A program made the translations under genes and the position numbers. From NCBI RefSeq assembly GCF_018255755.1, contig NZ_CP073766.1, positions 5,330,501 through 5,394,500 on the forward strand: DNA of 64,000 nucleotides. The letters are read 5' to 3'. The notes below the pieces were generated by a model. The model had not been told where the DNA came from and ran no database searches. It was given only the letters and a program-made list of their open reading frames with translations. Shown piece after piece: positions 42,724 to 50,362 of this stretch. The stretch comes from Chitinophaga sp. HK235 (lineage in GTDB: Bacteria; Bacteroidota; Bacteroidia; Chitinophagales; Chitinophagaceae). How positions within the stretch are numbered: position 1 is the stretch's first letter; every line of letters starts with the position of its first letter.

Positions 42724-43296
42724 ATGCGGAAAATTATCGTTACCGAATTCATCACCCTCGATGGCGTAATTGAGGCTCCTGGCGGTGATGAAACCTCTCA
42801 TCCTCATGGCGGTTGGCAGTTTAAATATAGCAATCAGGATCCGGAAACCGGGAAGTACAAGGTAGATGAGCTTGCTGCTGTGGATGCCTTGCTGTTGGGC
42901 AAAAATACATTCGAATTGTTCGCCGGGTATTGGCCTGGGCAGACGGGCGGTGGGTTCGCCGACCGTATTAACCAGCTGCCGAAATATGTTGTATCCCGGA
43001 GCCTGCAAAAGGTGGAGTGGAACAATAGTCATATTCTTCGCGACGTGGCTAAAGATATTGCTGCGCTGAAGCATACCGATGGTGGTGATATCCTCGTCTA
43101 TGGGAGCGCTACCCTCGTTAAGTCACTGCTTCACCACGATCTCGTCGACGAGTTGCGGCTGATGGTATATCCTGTCTCGATCGGCGGCGGGTTACGGCTT
43201 TTCGATGACAACCGGGAATTAAAGAAATTCGTGCTGAAACATTCTCGTGCGGTCGATAACGGTGTTCTTATCCTCGAATATCAGCCGATCGGTTGA
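42724..43296 (+). CDS. dihydrofolate reductase family protein (RibD C-terminal-like)
   Basis: This 190-aa NADPH-dependent reductase fold starts at 42724 ('MRKIIVTEFITLDGVIEAPGG'). An upstream frame start is rejected. 'ALLLGKNTFELFAGYWP' and 'GDILVYGSATLVKSLLHHDLVDELRLMVYPV' are typical of the YwjB/RibD-C group. These differ from true folate-making DHFR. Their substrates are mostly unknown. It is probably horizontally mobile, as such genes are common in accessory regions. Confidence 0.85.
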   Translation: MRKIIVTEFITLDGVIEAPGGDETSHPHGGWQFKYSNQDPETGKYKVDELAAVDALLLGKNTFELFAGYWPGQTGGGFADRINQLPKYVVSRSLQKVEWNNSHILRDVAKDIAALKHTDGGDILVYGSATLVKSLLHHDLVDELRLMVYPVSIGGGLRLFDDNRELKKFVLKHSRAVDNGVLILEYQPIG

Positions 43297-43336
43297 TCCG
43301 GAATGCCTACCGCAGGGCTATACAACTGTCTGATTA

Positions 43337-43380
43337 GGGGAGCGAAAAAAGAAAAGGCAATCAGAAATGATTGCTTTTTT
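43337..43380 (+). repeat. partial copy of the tRNA-Asn 3' end plus its terminator
   Basis: GGGGAGCG followed by an A/G-rich linker and the hairpin GCAATCA-GAAA-TGATTGC with T7. It closely matches the last tRNA bases and the terminator of copy 1 (39061-39104), apart from a few changes and a one-base length difference. The body of the tRNA is missing. It looks like the scar of a duplication or of integration at the tRNA 3' end. Confidence 0.65.
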
Positions 43381-43402
43381 TCATTTAATTTTAAGTCTGA
43401 CC

Positions 43403-43819
43403 ATGAAGCCCAAAATTATCGCTATCAATCTGGTGTTACTAGCCATCTGGACATATATACTGATGTCCTTTGTTACGATGTATAAAACAGAAGTCTGGTT
43501 ATTGGACATTAACCCTTTTTACGGCACTACGCTTTGGGTGTTGTATTTTCTGGCACTGTTTTATGCTTATTTTTTTGTCACCAGAAACATCTTCTTAAAT
43601 CTGTTAATTACCTCTCTCCTTTTTGTGGTATCTTTTTTTATTGCTTTTGAGTCAGTGGAAGTGTTGATGGATTATCTAATAAAAAAGGATAAAGGAAAAA
43701 CACCATTAGGCTGGACATTTAAATACCGCTTTCTGGATATTGTTATTGTAAATGTATTGCTGTTACGCTCGCTGGAAGTGATACGAAAGGTTATTCCTGC
43801 AAAATGGCAGGCAAAATAA
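43403..43819 (+). CDS. small integral membrane protein of unknown function
   Basis: This 138-aa protein has four predicted membrane helices ('IIAINLVLLAIWTYILMSFV', 'TLWVLYFLALFYAYFFV', 'LLITSLLFVVSFFIAF' and 'IVIVNVLLLRSL'). The start at 43403 follows immediately after the tRNA-end remnant. It is AT-rich compared with the housekeeping genes. It is the gene upstream of the lanthipeptide-like precursor on the same strand, 103 bp apart, so a role in its immunity or export is possible but unproven. Confidence 0.6.
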   Translation: MKPKIIAINLVLLAIWTYILMSFVTMYKTEVWLLDINPFYGTTLWVLYFLALFYAYFFVTRNIFLNLLITSLLFVVSFFIAFESVEVLMDYLIKKDKGKTPLGWTFKYRFLDIVIVNVLLLRSLEVIRKVIPAKWQAK

Positions 43820-43922
43820 AGAAAGTCTGCATAAATTTTTTGAGAAGGCATAAGAAACATGATAAATATTTTTTATCTTCATGCTATTCCCACATTTTTT
43901 ATTTTTTCCTAAAAATCCCCGT

Positions 43923-44120
43923 ATGAAAAAACAGACACTGAACAACGCCAAAAAAATCACCTTGAAGAAAATGACAGTTGCTCCTTTAAATGCCAGCGCT
44001 CAGGCAGCTGTTAAAGGCGGAATTGGCGTAAGCGCGAAATGTGTCACCATTGCTGACATAACCTGTATTGACTGTAATCCTTCATTCTCAGGCTGTCTAC
44101 CGACATTTACTTGTGAATAA
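43923..44120 (+). CDS. orphan class I lanthipeptide-like precursor peptide
   Basis: This 65-aa peptide starts at 43923. The leader ('MKKQTLNNAKKITLKK...LNASAQAAVKGG') ends in a double-glycine cleavage site. The leader has the L..KK.T...LN pattern seen in Bacteroidetes class I lanthipeptides such as the pinensin type. The 32-residue core has five Cys and many Ser/Thr, the residues needed for thioether rings. No LanB, LanC or ABC transporter gene lies nearby, so any enzymes must be encoded elsewhere. A second similar precursor is at 56182. It could also be a non-modified secreted peptide. Confidence 0.7.
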   Translation: MKKQTLNNAKKITLKKMTVAPLNASAQAAVKGGIGVSAKCVTIADITCIDCNPSFSGCLPTFTCE

Positions 44121-44238
44121 TGACAGTCACCTGTTATTAATTCCACAACACTCATTTTCCCCGTACCTGATCCATTTTTCTATGTGAGCAGCTAAGGCAT
44201 AGCTTTTAGTATGTGCCGGCGGGGAACAGAACAAGACT

Positions 44239-44264
44239 GGTCCGCAGCAATGCGGACCTTTTTA
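44239..44264 (+). terminator. intrinsic terminator after the precursor gene
   Basis: Perfect 8-bp stem GGTCCGCA / TGCGGACC with a GCAA tetraloop and T5. It resembles the terminator of tRNA-Asn copy 2 (GGTCTGCA ... TGCGGACC), hinting at shared origin. Confidence 0.8.
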
Positions 44265-44305
44265 GTTGTATCAGCTAATATGGTTAATGCAATAAAAACG
44301 GACCC

Positions 44306-44875
44306 ATGATAAACCAGATTCAACATTTCTTACAACAAAACACACGATTGACATCAGCAGAAATACTCGATATTTCCGGCTCCTTTACTACTGTTGCAAT
44401 AAAAAGAAACCAGGTATTGGAAGAGGAAGGGAAAGTTTGTAAGCATTTGTATTTTGTTAATAAGGGATGTCTCCGGCTTTATCAGATTGACAAAAAAGGG
44501 AATGACATTACCGGTTATTTTGCGCTGGAAGATAGCTTTATTACTGCCTTGACAAGTTTTATCACCCAGAAACCTTCCAGAGACTTTCTAACAGCCAATG
44601 AACCTGCAGAACTTGAAGTGATCAGCAGGCAAGCCTTTATTGATCTGACAGAAAAATACAGTGAGTTCAAAAAACTCTATGACAAGACGATAGAATACGC
44701 GTTTATTCATGCTCAAATGCGTATTTACAGTTTTTTAGGGATGGAAGGGATAGATAAACTCAAATGGGTGATGGAGCACGAACCGAAACTGCTGACAAGA
44801 ATATCCAGCAAGGCTGTAGCCTCTTACCTGGGCATGACCAATTCTACACTTAGTAAATTAAAAGCCAAACTATAA
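44306..44875 (+). CDS. Crp/Fnr family transcriptional regulator
   Basis: This 189-aa regulator has a cyclic-nucleotide-binding-type beta-roll ('VLEEEGKVCKHLYFVNKGCLRLYQ') and a C-terminal winged helix ('ISSKAVASYLGMTNSTLSKLKAKL'). No cysteines are placed as in oxygen-sensing FNR. This divergent group is common in Bacteroidetes and its effector is usually unknown. A palindrome of FNR-like layout lies 6 bp after its stop, upstream of the YdhR-like gene, which is its likely target. Confidence 0.9.
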   Translation: MINQIQHFLQQNTRLTSAEILDISGSFTTVAIKRNQVLEEEGKVCKHLYFVNKGCLRLYQIDKKGNDITGYFALEDSFITALTSFITQKPSRDFLTANEPAELEVISRQAFIDLTEKYSEFKKLYDKTIEYAFIHAQMRIYSFLGMEGIDKLKWVMEHEPKLLTRISSKAVASYLGMTNSTLSKLKAKL

Positions 44876-44880
44876 AAAAC

Positions 44881-44896
44881 GTTGTCATTTGACAAC
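44881..44896. promoter_or_regulatory. candidate Crp/Fnr operator
   Basis: GTTGTCA-TT-TGACAAC is a perfect 7-bp inverted repeat. It has the FNR layout (TTGTC-N4-GACAA). Its centre lies about 41 bp upstream of the expected start site set by the near-consensus -7 element CAAATTTG at 44918-44925. That is the position of class II activation. Confidence 0.55.
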
Positions 44897-44956
44897 ATTT
44901 AGGTCTTCCTGATTTTCCAAATTTGTCTCATTGATAATCATTCAAAAAATCGCACA

Positions 44957-45280
44957 ATGAGCACAACACCTGGAAAGGTTTTCCTTTATGGAGAATTTCA
45001 GACATCGGTTCCGGCATTTACCAAAGCACTTTGGGAACCGGTAAACGAACAGTTGCAAAACGTAAAAGGTCTTATCCGAAAGACATGGCTTTTAGGCATC
45101 GGAACAAATACAGTAGGTGGCTTTTATGAATTTGACTCAATAGAGCATGCAAGGGAATTTGCTACAGGTCTTTATGCCGAACAAGCCAGGTATGTCAATG
45201 CAAGCCTCACCGTTAAAATATTTGACGGAGATATCACGGAAGAGGCCAGCAGGGCAATGAAATCTCCTCATTATGATTGA
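44957..45280 (+). CDS. YdhR-like putative monooxygenase family protein
   Basis: This 107-aa protein is of the dimeric alpha-beta barrel type ('KVFLYGEFQTSVPAFTKALWEPVNEQLQNVKGLIRKTWLLG'), resembling the YdhR family of putative monooxygenases. It has no cofactor motif, as usual in this group. The Crp/Fnr gene lies 81 bp upstream with a likely operator between. The two probably form a regulated pair. Confidence 0.75.
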   Translation: MSTTPGKVFLYGEFQTSVPAFTKALWEPVNEQLQNVKGLIRKTWLLGIGTNTVGGFYEFDSIEHAREFATGLYAEQARYVNASLTVKIFDGDITEEASRAMKSPHYD

Positions 45281-45378
45281 GTTGAAGAAATTGTTTGAGT
45301 GTTTGGGAAGGTGGTCATAACGGCCCCTTTCCTAAAATAGCGCCTTTGTTTTTGGGGAAAAATTCGGCTCAGTACTCC

Positions 45379-46074
45379 CTAATCCCAATGACTTACGGGT
45401 AACCTGTTTAGTTCCTCTTTATAGTCTTTCCACTGTGGCATAAATTTGTTTAGATAGGCCATAAACCGATCGTTATGCCGACGCTCCAATAGATGCACCA
45501 TCTCATGCACTATAATATATTCCAGGCATTGTAATGGCTTTTTGGCGAGTTCAAGGTTTATCCAGATACGCCTTGCTTCAATGTTACAGGTGCCCCACTT
45601 GGTTTTCATTTGTTTTATGCCAAAGTCATGGACTTTCACCGGGATGACCCGCTCCCATCGCTTTATATAGGCTGGTACCAACTCTTTCATTTCGTTTCGG
45701 TACCATTGGTTGAGTATACGCTGACGCTGTGAAGTATTGGTATTAGGCCTAATGTATAAATCGAGATGTTTTTTATTCAATACAACTTTAGCTGGTTCAT
45801 CTACCTCAAAAATACGCAGTAGGTATTTCCTTCCCTGAAAGTAATGTGTTTCCTTATTGATGAACTCCCGCTTGCTCTCTCTTTCCTGGCTCCGGATTTT
45901 CTTTTGCTGTTGTCTGATCCATAGCAACTTGGAGATTGCATACAGTCGGATGGTTTCTTCACTTAAATGCAGTGGTGCTGCTATGCGTACCTCTCCATGT
46001 GGAGGTAATACGCTTAGGTGCACATTTTTGATGTCTTTTTTAACTAGTTCTATTTTGATGTCTCCTAAAACCAT
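45379..46074 (-). CDS. YgjP-like M48-type metallopeptidase associated with type I R-M
   Basis: This 231-aa protein carries 'YIIVHEMVHLLERRHNDRF' with a zinc-binding HExxH motif and a third His (H-x5-H), typical of the YgjP/DUF45 group. The group is often encoded next to hsdR, as here: its start is 2 bp after the hsdR stop on the same strand. It may process or turn over the restriction enzyme, for example to relieve restriction. The role is not established. Confidence 0.85.
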   Translation of the reverse strand: MVLGDIKIELVKKDIKNVHLSVLPPHGEVRIAAPLHLSEETIRLYAISKLLWIRQQQKKIRSQERESKREFINKETHYFQGRKYLLRIFEVDEPAKVVLNKKHLDLYIRPNTNTSQRQRILNQWYRNEMKELVPAYIKRWERVIPVKVHDFGIKQMKTKWGTCNIEARRIWINLELAKKPLQCLEYIIVHEMVHLLERRHNDRFMAYLNKFMPQWKDYKEELNRLPVSHWD

Positions 46075-46076
46075 GA

Positions 46077-49000
46077 CTACTTTATAAATTCGGCCTGCTC
46101 TCTGATCACCTCAAACACTTTTACAGTTGCGTCAAAGTCTTTCAATCTTTTGTAAATCTCTTCCTTAATTCTGTTTTCCTTCGCAAGATCTCCTTTCCAT
46201 CCGCTGGGAGCATACACTGTAACTGCTTCATGAACCATCATTGCTTTTTCGACGTTTTTATCGAAATGATGGTATAATACAATTTTTGCCGGACTATCAA
46301 GCTCTCTGGGAGTATCTGATGTCTTTCCTTCCTGTACCTGTCGGGCGAGCGTAGCGATTTCTTTTAAGTATTCCTCGTAACTAATCGCCTTTGCCTTTCT
46401 TTGTTTGATGATTTCAGACAATAGTAAGCTCATTTTTTCAAAAAACACCGGATCGGTTAAGTGTTCTTTTACAATTTTAGTTCTTACATTGTTCTCAATA
46501 GTTTCGGCCATGGCATCCTTATTCTTCCTGATTGAACCAGGCAGTGTTTCCTGGGCCTTTTCCAATCCTACTTTCGTAATGATCTCCAGCAAAGAAAAAC
46601 TCTCAAATTCGGAAATCTTTCTCGGTTCATCTGCCTGCAAATAATTATCGATCAGGTGGCGCATGTCAGCTTCATAATCCTTCATGTCAAGCTTTTCGCC
46701 ACTGGCATTTTTGATAGCTTCCCGTAAATTAGTATAGAATTTTAACCGCCACTCAATATGGTGTATTTCAGATGTACTGTACCCTGCAGCATCCATATTG
46801 TCGGCGAGGTTGGCATAAGCACGAATAAAAGCTACCGTTTTCTTATACAACTCCTGCCTTAAAAACTCCCGTTTTTTCAGGTCTTCCGGCAATTCGGTAT
46901 TACCGCAGAAATAGTACCGATAGGCTGCATCATCTTTGGGATTGAGGACATGTCCACAAATTAGTTCCAGTTGATCTAACGCTGTATCGAGCTTTTCCCG
47001 GTTTTTCTCTAATCTTGATTGTAAGAATACATCACAATCTTCTTTCTTGAATTTATCATAGGCCAGTTCAGATGTATAAACCTGGATGGCACCAGTACCT
47101 TTATCATTCACCAGGTTTTTAAACAAATCTTTATAATCAACAATGTATCCCAGCTCTTTGTCTTCTGTATCCAGCCGGTTCACACGGCAGATAGCCTGGA
47201 ATAAGCCATGGTCCTGCATAGACTTATCGATGTAGAGGTAGGTGCAACTTGGAGCATCGAAGCCGGTGAGTAACTTGGAAACCACAATCAGTAATTTCAT
47301 TTTAACCGGATGCTTGATAAAAAGCTCCTTCACACCCTCCTCATATTCTTCTGTAGTCTTCTTGCCCAGCAGCTTGGTGTAGATGTTATAGATTGTCTGT
47401 TTTTCGGTTTCTGTATTTTCTCCCACCTCTTCATTTACCACATCCCGAGTGGACGGATTATAACTGGTAATGATACCGCATTTCCCTTTTAAAGGAGAGG
47501 ACTGAAATGCCTCATAGTATTGACACGCCTCATAGATGCTACCAGCAACGAGAATGGCTGTACCTCTGTCGTCATTCAGTCTTGGCTTGACACTAAAGTC
47601 CAGCACGATGTCGTTCATTACTTTGTCTATCCTGCTTTGGGAACTGAACACCTTTTGCATTGTACCCCAGTGTTTTTTCAGTACAGCTTTCTGGAAATCA
47701 TTCAGCCCCTTTGTTTTGGCGTCAAACCACTGATCGATGCGCTCCTGTGAGCTTAGCTTCTGATCAATATCACGAGCTTCGTACACAAGATCCAGTACCA
47801 CCTTATCTTCAACAGCCTCATTGAATTTGTACGTGTGAATATATTTGCCGAATACCTCCAGACTGGTAGGCTGGTCTTGCTTTAGAAGAGGAGTACCCGT
47901 AAAGCCGATGAACACTGCATTGGGTAAAACGGCCTTCATTACTTTATGAAGTCTTCCGCTTTGTGTACGATGACATTCATCCACAAATACAAACAACTCC
48001 CCTTTTACATTCGGTGGATTGTTTTCTATTTCTTTAATAAACTCATCGAACTGTCTTTCCGGACTTTTCCCAAACTTATGCACCAGGCTGCACAACAAAC
48101 GAGGTTCTGCCTGGCTGAGCTTTTGCATCAGGTCTTTACCGCTCTTGGCCCGCTCCATTGTTTTTTCGCCAGCCTGGGAAAATACTTTCTTGATTTGTCC
48201 ATCCAGCTCCGTACGGTCTGTGATAATGGCAATGCGTGCATTGGGATTATTAGCCAGTATCCACCTGGCTAACAGCACCATGGTGATACTCTTGCCGGAG
48301 CCTTGCGTATGCCAGATAATACCACCCTCCTTCCGGTCAACATGCTCTTGGGCCGCCTTGATACCAAAGTACTGATGATAACGAGGGAGCTTCTTTTTTC
48401 CCTCGTCAAATAATACGAAGTCGCGAATGATTTCGAGAAAACGCTCTTTGTTACAAAGCTTCTTCAGGTATTTGTCTAACAGCTCAGGTTCATAATTTTG
48501 TTCATCTTCACGCCAGGTAAGGTAATATTTGGCGCTGGTTTCGATGGTGCCATAACGTAAGCCTTCACTATCGTTACCCGCAAAACAGAATTGTATCGTA
48601 CTGAAAAAGTCCCGTATAAAATCCGGTTGTTGGTTCGTAAGATGCTGGCGGATACCTTCCCCAATATCTTTACTGCTCTTTTTGAGCTCAATCACGGCCA
48701 GTGCTATGCCGTTTACATACAACACTATATCCGGACGCTTTTCACGATTACCCCTAATAGTTACTTCCTCCGCAACGTAAAAATCGTTATTGAGTGGATC
48801 TTTCCAATCGATCAGCCAAACAGATTCCGAATGCTTGCCAATGCTCTCCTGTACTGTCACGCCATAATGCAACAGGCTGTACACCGCCTTGTTGTTGAAA
48901 TAAAAATCACGATGGTGGTTGTTGGCCTCACTCCGTAATTTATCAATGGCCTTGTTGATAAGTGCATCAGAATAGCCCTGCTTTTCAAGAAAGAATCTTA

Positions 49001-49127
49001 AAGGGGCCTCTTCAATGTTGCTGTTGTCTTCGCGGTCTTGCAGATTACCTCCAAACAGGGGAGTATAACCCAACTCCTGTTGGAATAATTTAATAACACG
49101 GTTTTGGGTTACACGCTCGCTGTTCAT
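46077..49127 (-). CDS. hsdR: type I restriction enzyme R subunit (HsdR)
   Basis: HsdR is the motor and nuclease of a type I restriction system: it translocates DNA and cuts it away from the recognition site. The 1016-aa protein has an N-terminal nuclease domain of PD-(D/E)xK type ('KRPDIVLYVNGIALAVIELKKS'). SF2 helicase motifs follow: 'HTQGSGKSITMVLLARWI' (Walker A), 'FVDECHRTQSG' (DEAD-like box), 'GFTGTPLL' and 'ICRVNR'. Its C-terminal helical part binds the methylase. It overlaps hsdS by 4 bp (ATGA). Confidence 0.97.
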   Translation of the reverse strand: MNSERVTQNRVIKLFQQELGYTPLFGGNLQDREDNSNIEEAPLRFFLEKQGYSDALINKAIDKLRSEANNHHRDFYFNNKAVYSLLHYGVTVQESIGKHSESVWLIDWKDPLNNDFYVAEEVTIRGNREKRPDIVLYVNGIALAVIELKKSSKDIGEGIRQHLTNQQPDFIRDFFSTIQFCFAGNDSEGLRYGTIETSAKYYLTWREDEQNYEPELLDKYLKKLCNKERFLEIIRDFVLFDEGKKKLPRYHQYFGIKAAQEHVDRKEGGIIWHTQGSGKSITMVLLARWILANNPNARIAIITDRTELDGQIKKVFSQAGEKTMERAKSGKDLMQKLSQAEPRLLCSLVHKFGKSPERQFDEFIKEIENNPPNVKGELFVFVDECHRTQSGRLHKVMKAVLPNAVFIGFTGTPLLKQDQPTSLEVFGKYIHTYKFNEAVEDKVVLDLVYEARDIDQKLSSQERIDQWFDAKTKGLNDFQKAVLKKHWGTMQKVFSSQSRIDKVMNDIVLDFSVKPRLNDDRGTAILVAGSIYEACQYYEAFQSSPLKGKCGIITSYNPSTRDVVNEEVGENTETEKQTIYNIYTKLLGKKTTEEYEEGVKELFIKHPVKMKLLIVVSKLLTGFDAPSCTYLYIDKSMQDHGLFQAICRVNRLDTEDKELGYIVDYKDLFKNLVNDKGTGAIQVYTSELAYDKFKKEDCDVFLQSRLEKNREKLDTALDQLELICGHVLNPKDDAAYRYYFCGNTELPEDLKKREFLRQELYKKTVAFIRAYANLADNMDAAGYSTSEIHHIEWRLKFYTNLREAIKNASGEKLDMKDYEADMRHLIDNYLQADEPRKISEFESFSLLEIITKVGLEKAQETLPGSIRKNKDAMAETIENNVRTKIVKEHLTDPVFFEKMSLLLSEIIKQRKAKAISYEEYLKEIATLARQVQEGKTSDTPRELDSPAKIVLYHHFDKNVEKAMMVHEAVTVYAPSGWKGDLAKENRIKEEIYKRLKDFDATVKVFEVIREQAEFIK

Positions 49128-50362
49128 AGTAGTCTTATTTTGCCGGTGAGAAGGTTTTGCATCATGCCGGATTTGATCTGGCGGTATTTGTTGAGTTTGG
49201 ATTGGAGGGAGGTTATTTCAGCATCCATGGTAGACAAGATAGCTGCAGTATTATCCTGTTCCGCTTTAGAAGGAATAGAGATTCTCATTTCTCCTAAAGT
49301 TCTTCGTGAAATTCTCTTATGAGTTGTGCCACCGCTTTTTTCGGCAACAGCTTTAAACCAGCTAGCAGTACTTAATAGATTTATAAGGAATGTACGGTTA
49401 ACTAATTCTTTTCGCGGCCTGAAAATCGTGACATCAACAGAGGTAATCATTTTAGTCTCCTGGATATCGGGTAAGATACACGCTCTACCTGCGGGGTCTG
49501 CAAGCCTACATATTAAAATATCACCAGTGAGTAGTTCCTTACACCTCAAGAGAGAAAATGAGTCTTGACTAATATATCTCCGAATTCCTTTATTCAGAAA
49601 AATTCCAATACCGATGTTCCCAGTTTGAACTAATCTGATTCCCTTATCAACGATATGTTCAGCCTCAATCCAATCTCCATCGCCGAATAATTCCTTTCTA
49701 TTATCAGCTAGTTCAAACAAAGATTTAGCCTCCCACCCTTTTTTAGGCTTAAGCAAGTCTTGCATGACGCCTTGTTTGATATTGCGCTTTTTGGCAATGA
49801 GGTTTTCCAAGCTACTGATGAGGGCATCGGCTTCGGAGAGGGTGGTGGCTATGGCAGTTTGTTCTTTATATTGGGGTAATGGAAGTTTGTATTGCTTGAA
49901 AAAGGGTAGGCCAATTGTTTTTATTGTGGAGCCCATCGCAATTCTTTCGAACTCTTTCTTTTGGTATTGTAACCAAAAATATAGGTACCAATTATGTAAT
50001 GTTTTCTCATTACAAAACCATGTAATGAAGTGCTGGCTAACACATAGGTCACATCCAGCGATTGCGGATTTCCCAACCCCAGCATCTCTTGACATTAATA
50101 CTACTCCCTTCTGATGTAGTGTTGCTGATGAATTGGCAATACCTTTTTCAGAAATCCTGATAGCAGAGGACGCAATGATTCCTTTGTCCAACTTATCTGA
50201 GTCGGCAAGAGAAACCCAGACAATATCCCCATCATAGTAATCCTGTATTTTTTTGTTGGGAGTGTGGCCACTGCCTCGTTTACAATTCGCGTCAAGTAAA
50301 TCATAATCCCAATCTTGTGGGGTAGATACTTCCATTATTTGATGTACCTTTTTTATTTCCAT
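49124..50362 (-). CDS. hsdS: type I restriction-modification specificity subunit (HsdS)
   Basis: HsdS recognises the two halves of the target DNA sequence. The 412-aa protein has two target-recognition domains, each followed by a conserved helix: 'EQTAIATTLSEADALISSLENLIAKKRNIKQGVMQDLL' (starting at 'EQTAIA') and 'EQDNTAAILSTMDAEITSLQSKL' (starting 'EQDNTA'). Both recognition domains are more AT-rich than the flanking genes, as expected of parts exchanged by recombination. It overlaps hsdM by 10 bp. No inverted-repeat shufflon or second hsdS is present here. Confidence 0.95.
   Translation of the reverse strand: MEIKKVHQIMEVSTPQDWDYDLLDANCKRGSGHTPNKKIQDYYDGDIVWVSLADSDKLDKGIIASSAIRISEKGIANSSATLHQKGVVLMSRDAGVGKSAIAGCDLCVSQHFITWFCNEKTLHNWYLYFWLQYQKKEFERIAMGSTIKTIGLPFFKQYKLPLPQYKEQTAIATTLSEADALISSLENLIAKKRNIKQGVMQDLLKPKKGWEAKSLFELADNRKELFGDGDWIEAEHIVDKGIRLVQTGNIGIGIFLNKGIRRYISQDSFSLLRCKELLTGDILICRLADPAGRACILPDIQETKMITSVDVTIFRPRKELVNRTFLINLLSTASWFKAVAEKSGGTTHKRISRRTLGEMRISIPSKAEQDNTAAILSTMDAEITSLQSKLNKYRQIKSGMMQNLLTGKIRLL

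Noticed and set aside
38993..45300. Complete integrative element or prophage at tRNA-Asn
   Set aside because: No integrase, relaxase or phage structural gene is found between the tRNA copies. Only duplication marks are visible.
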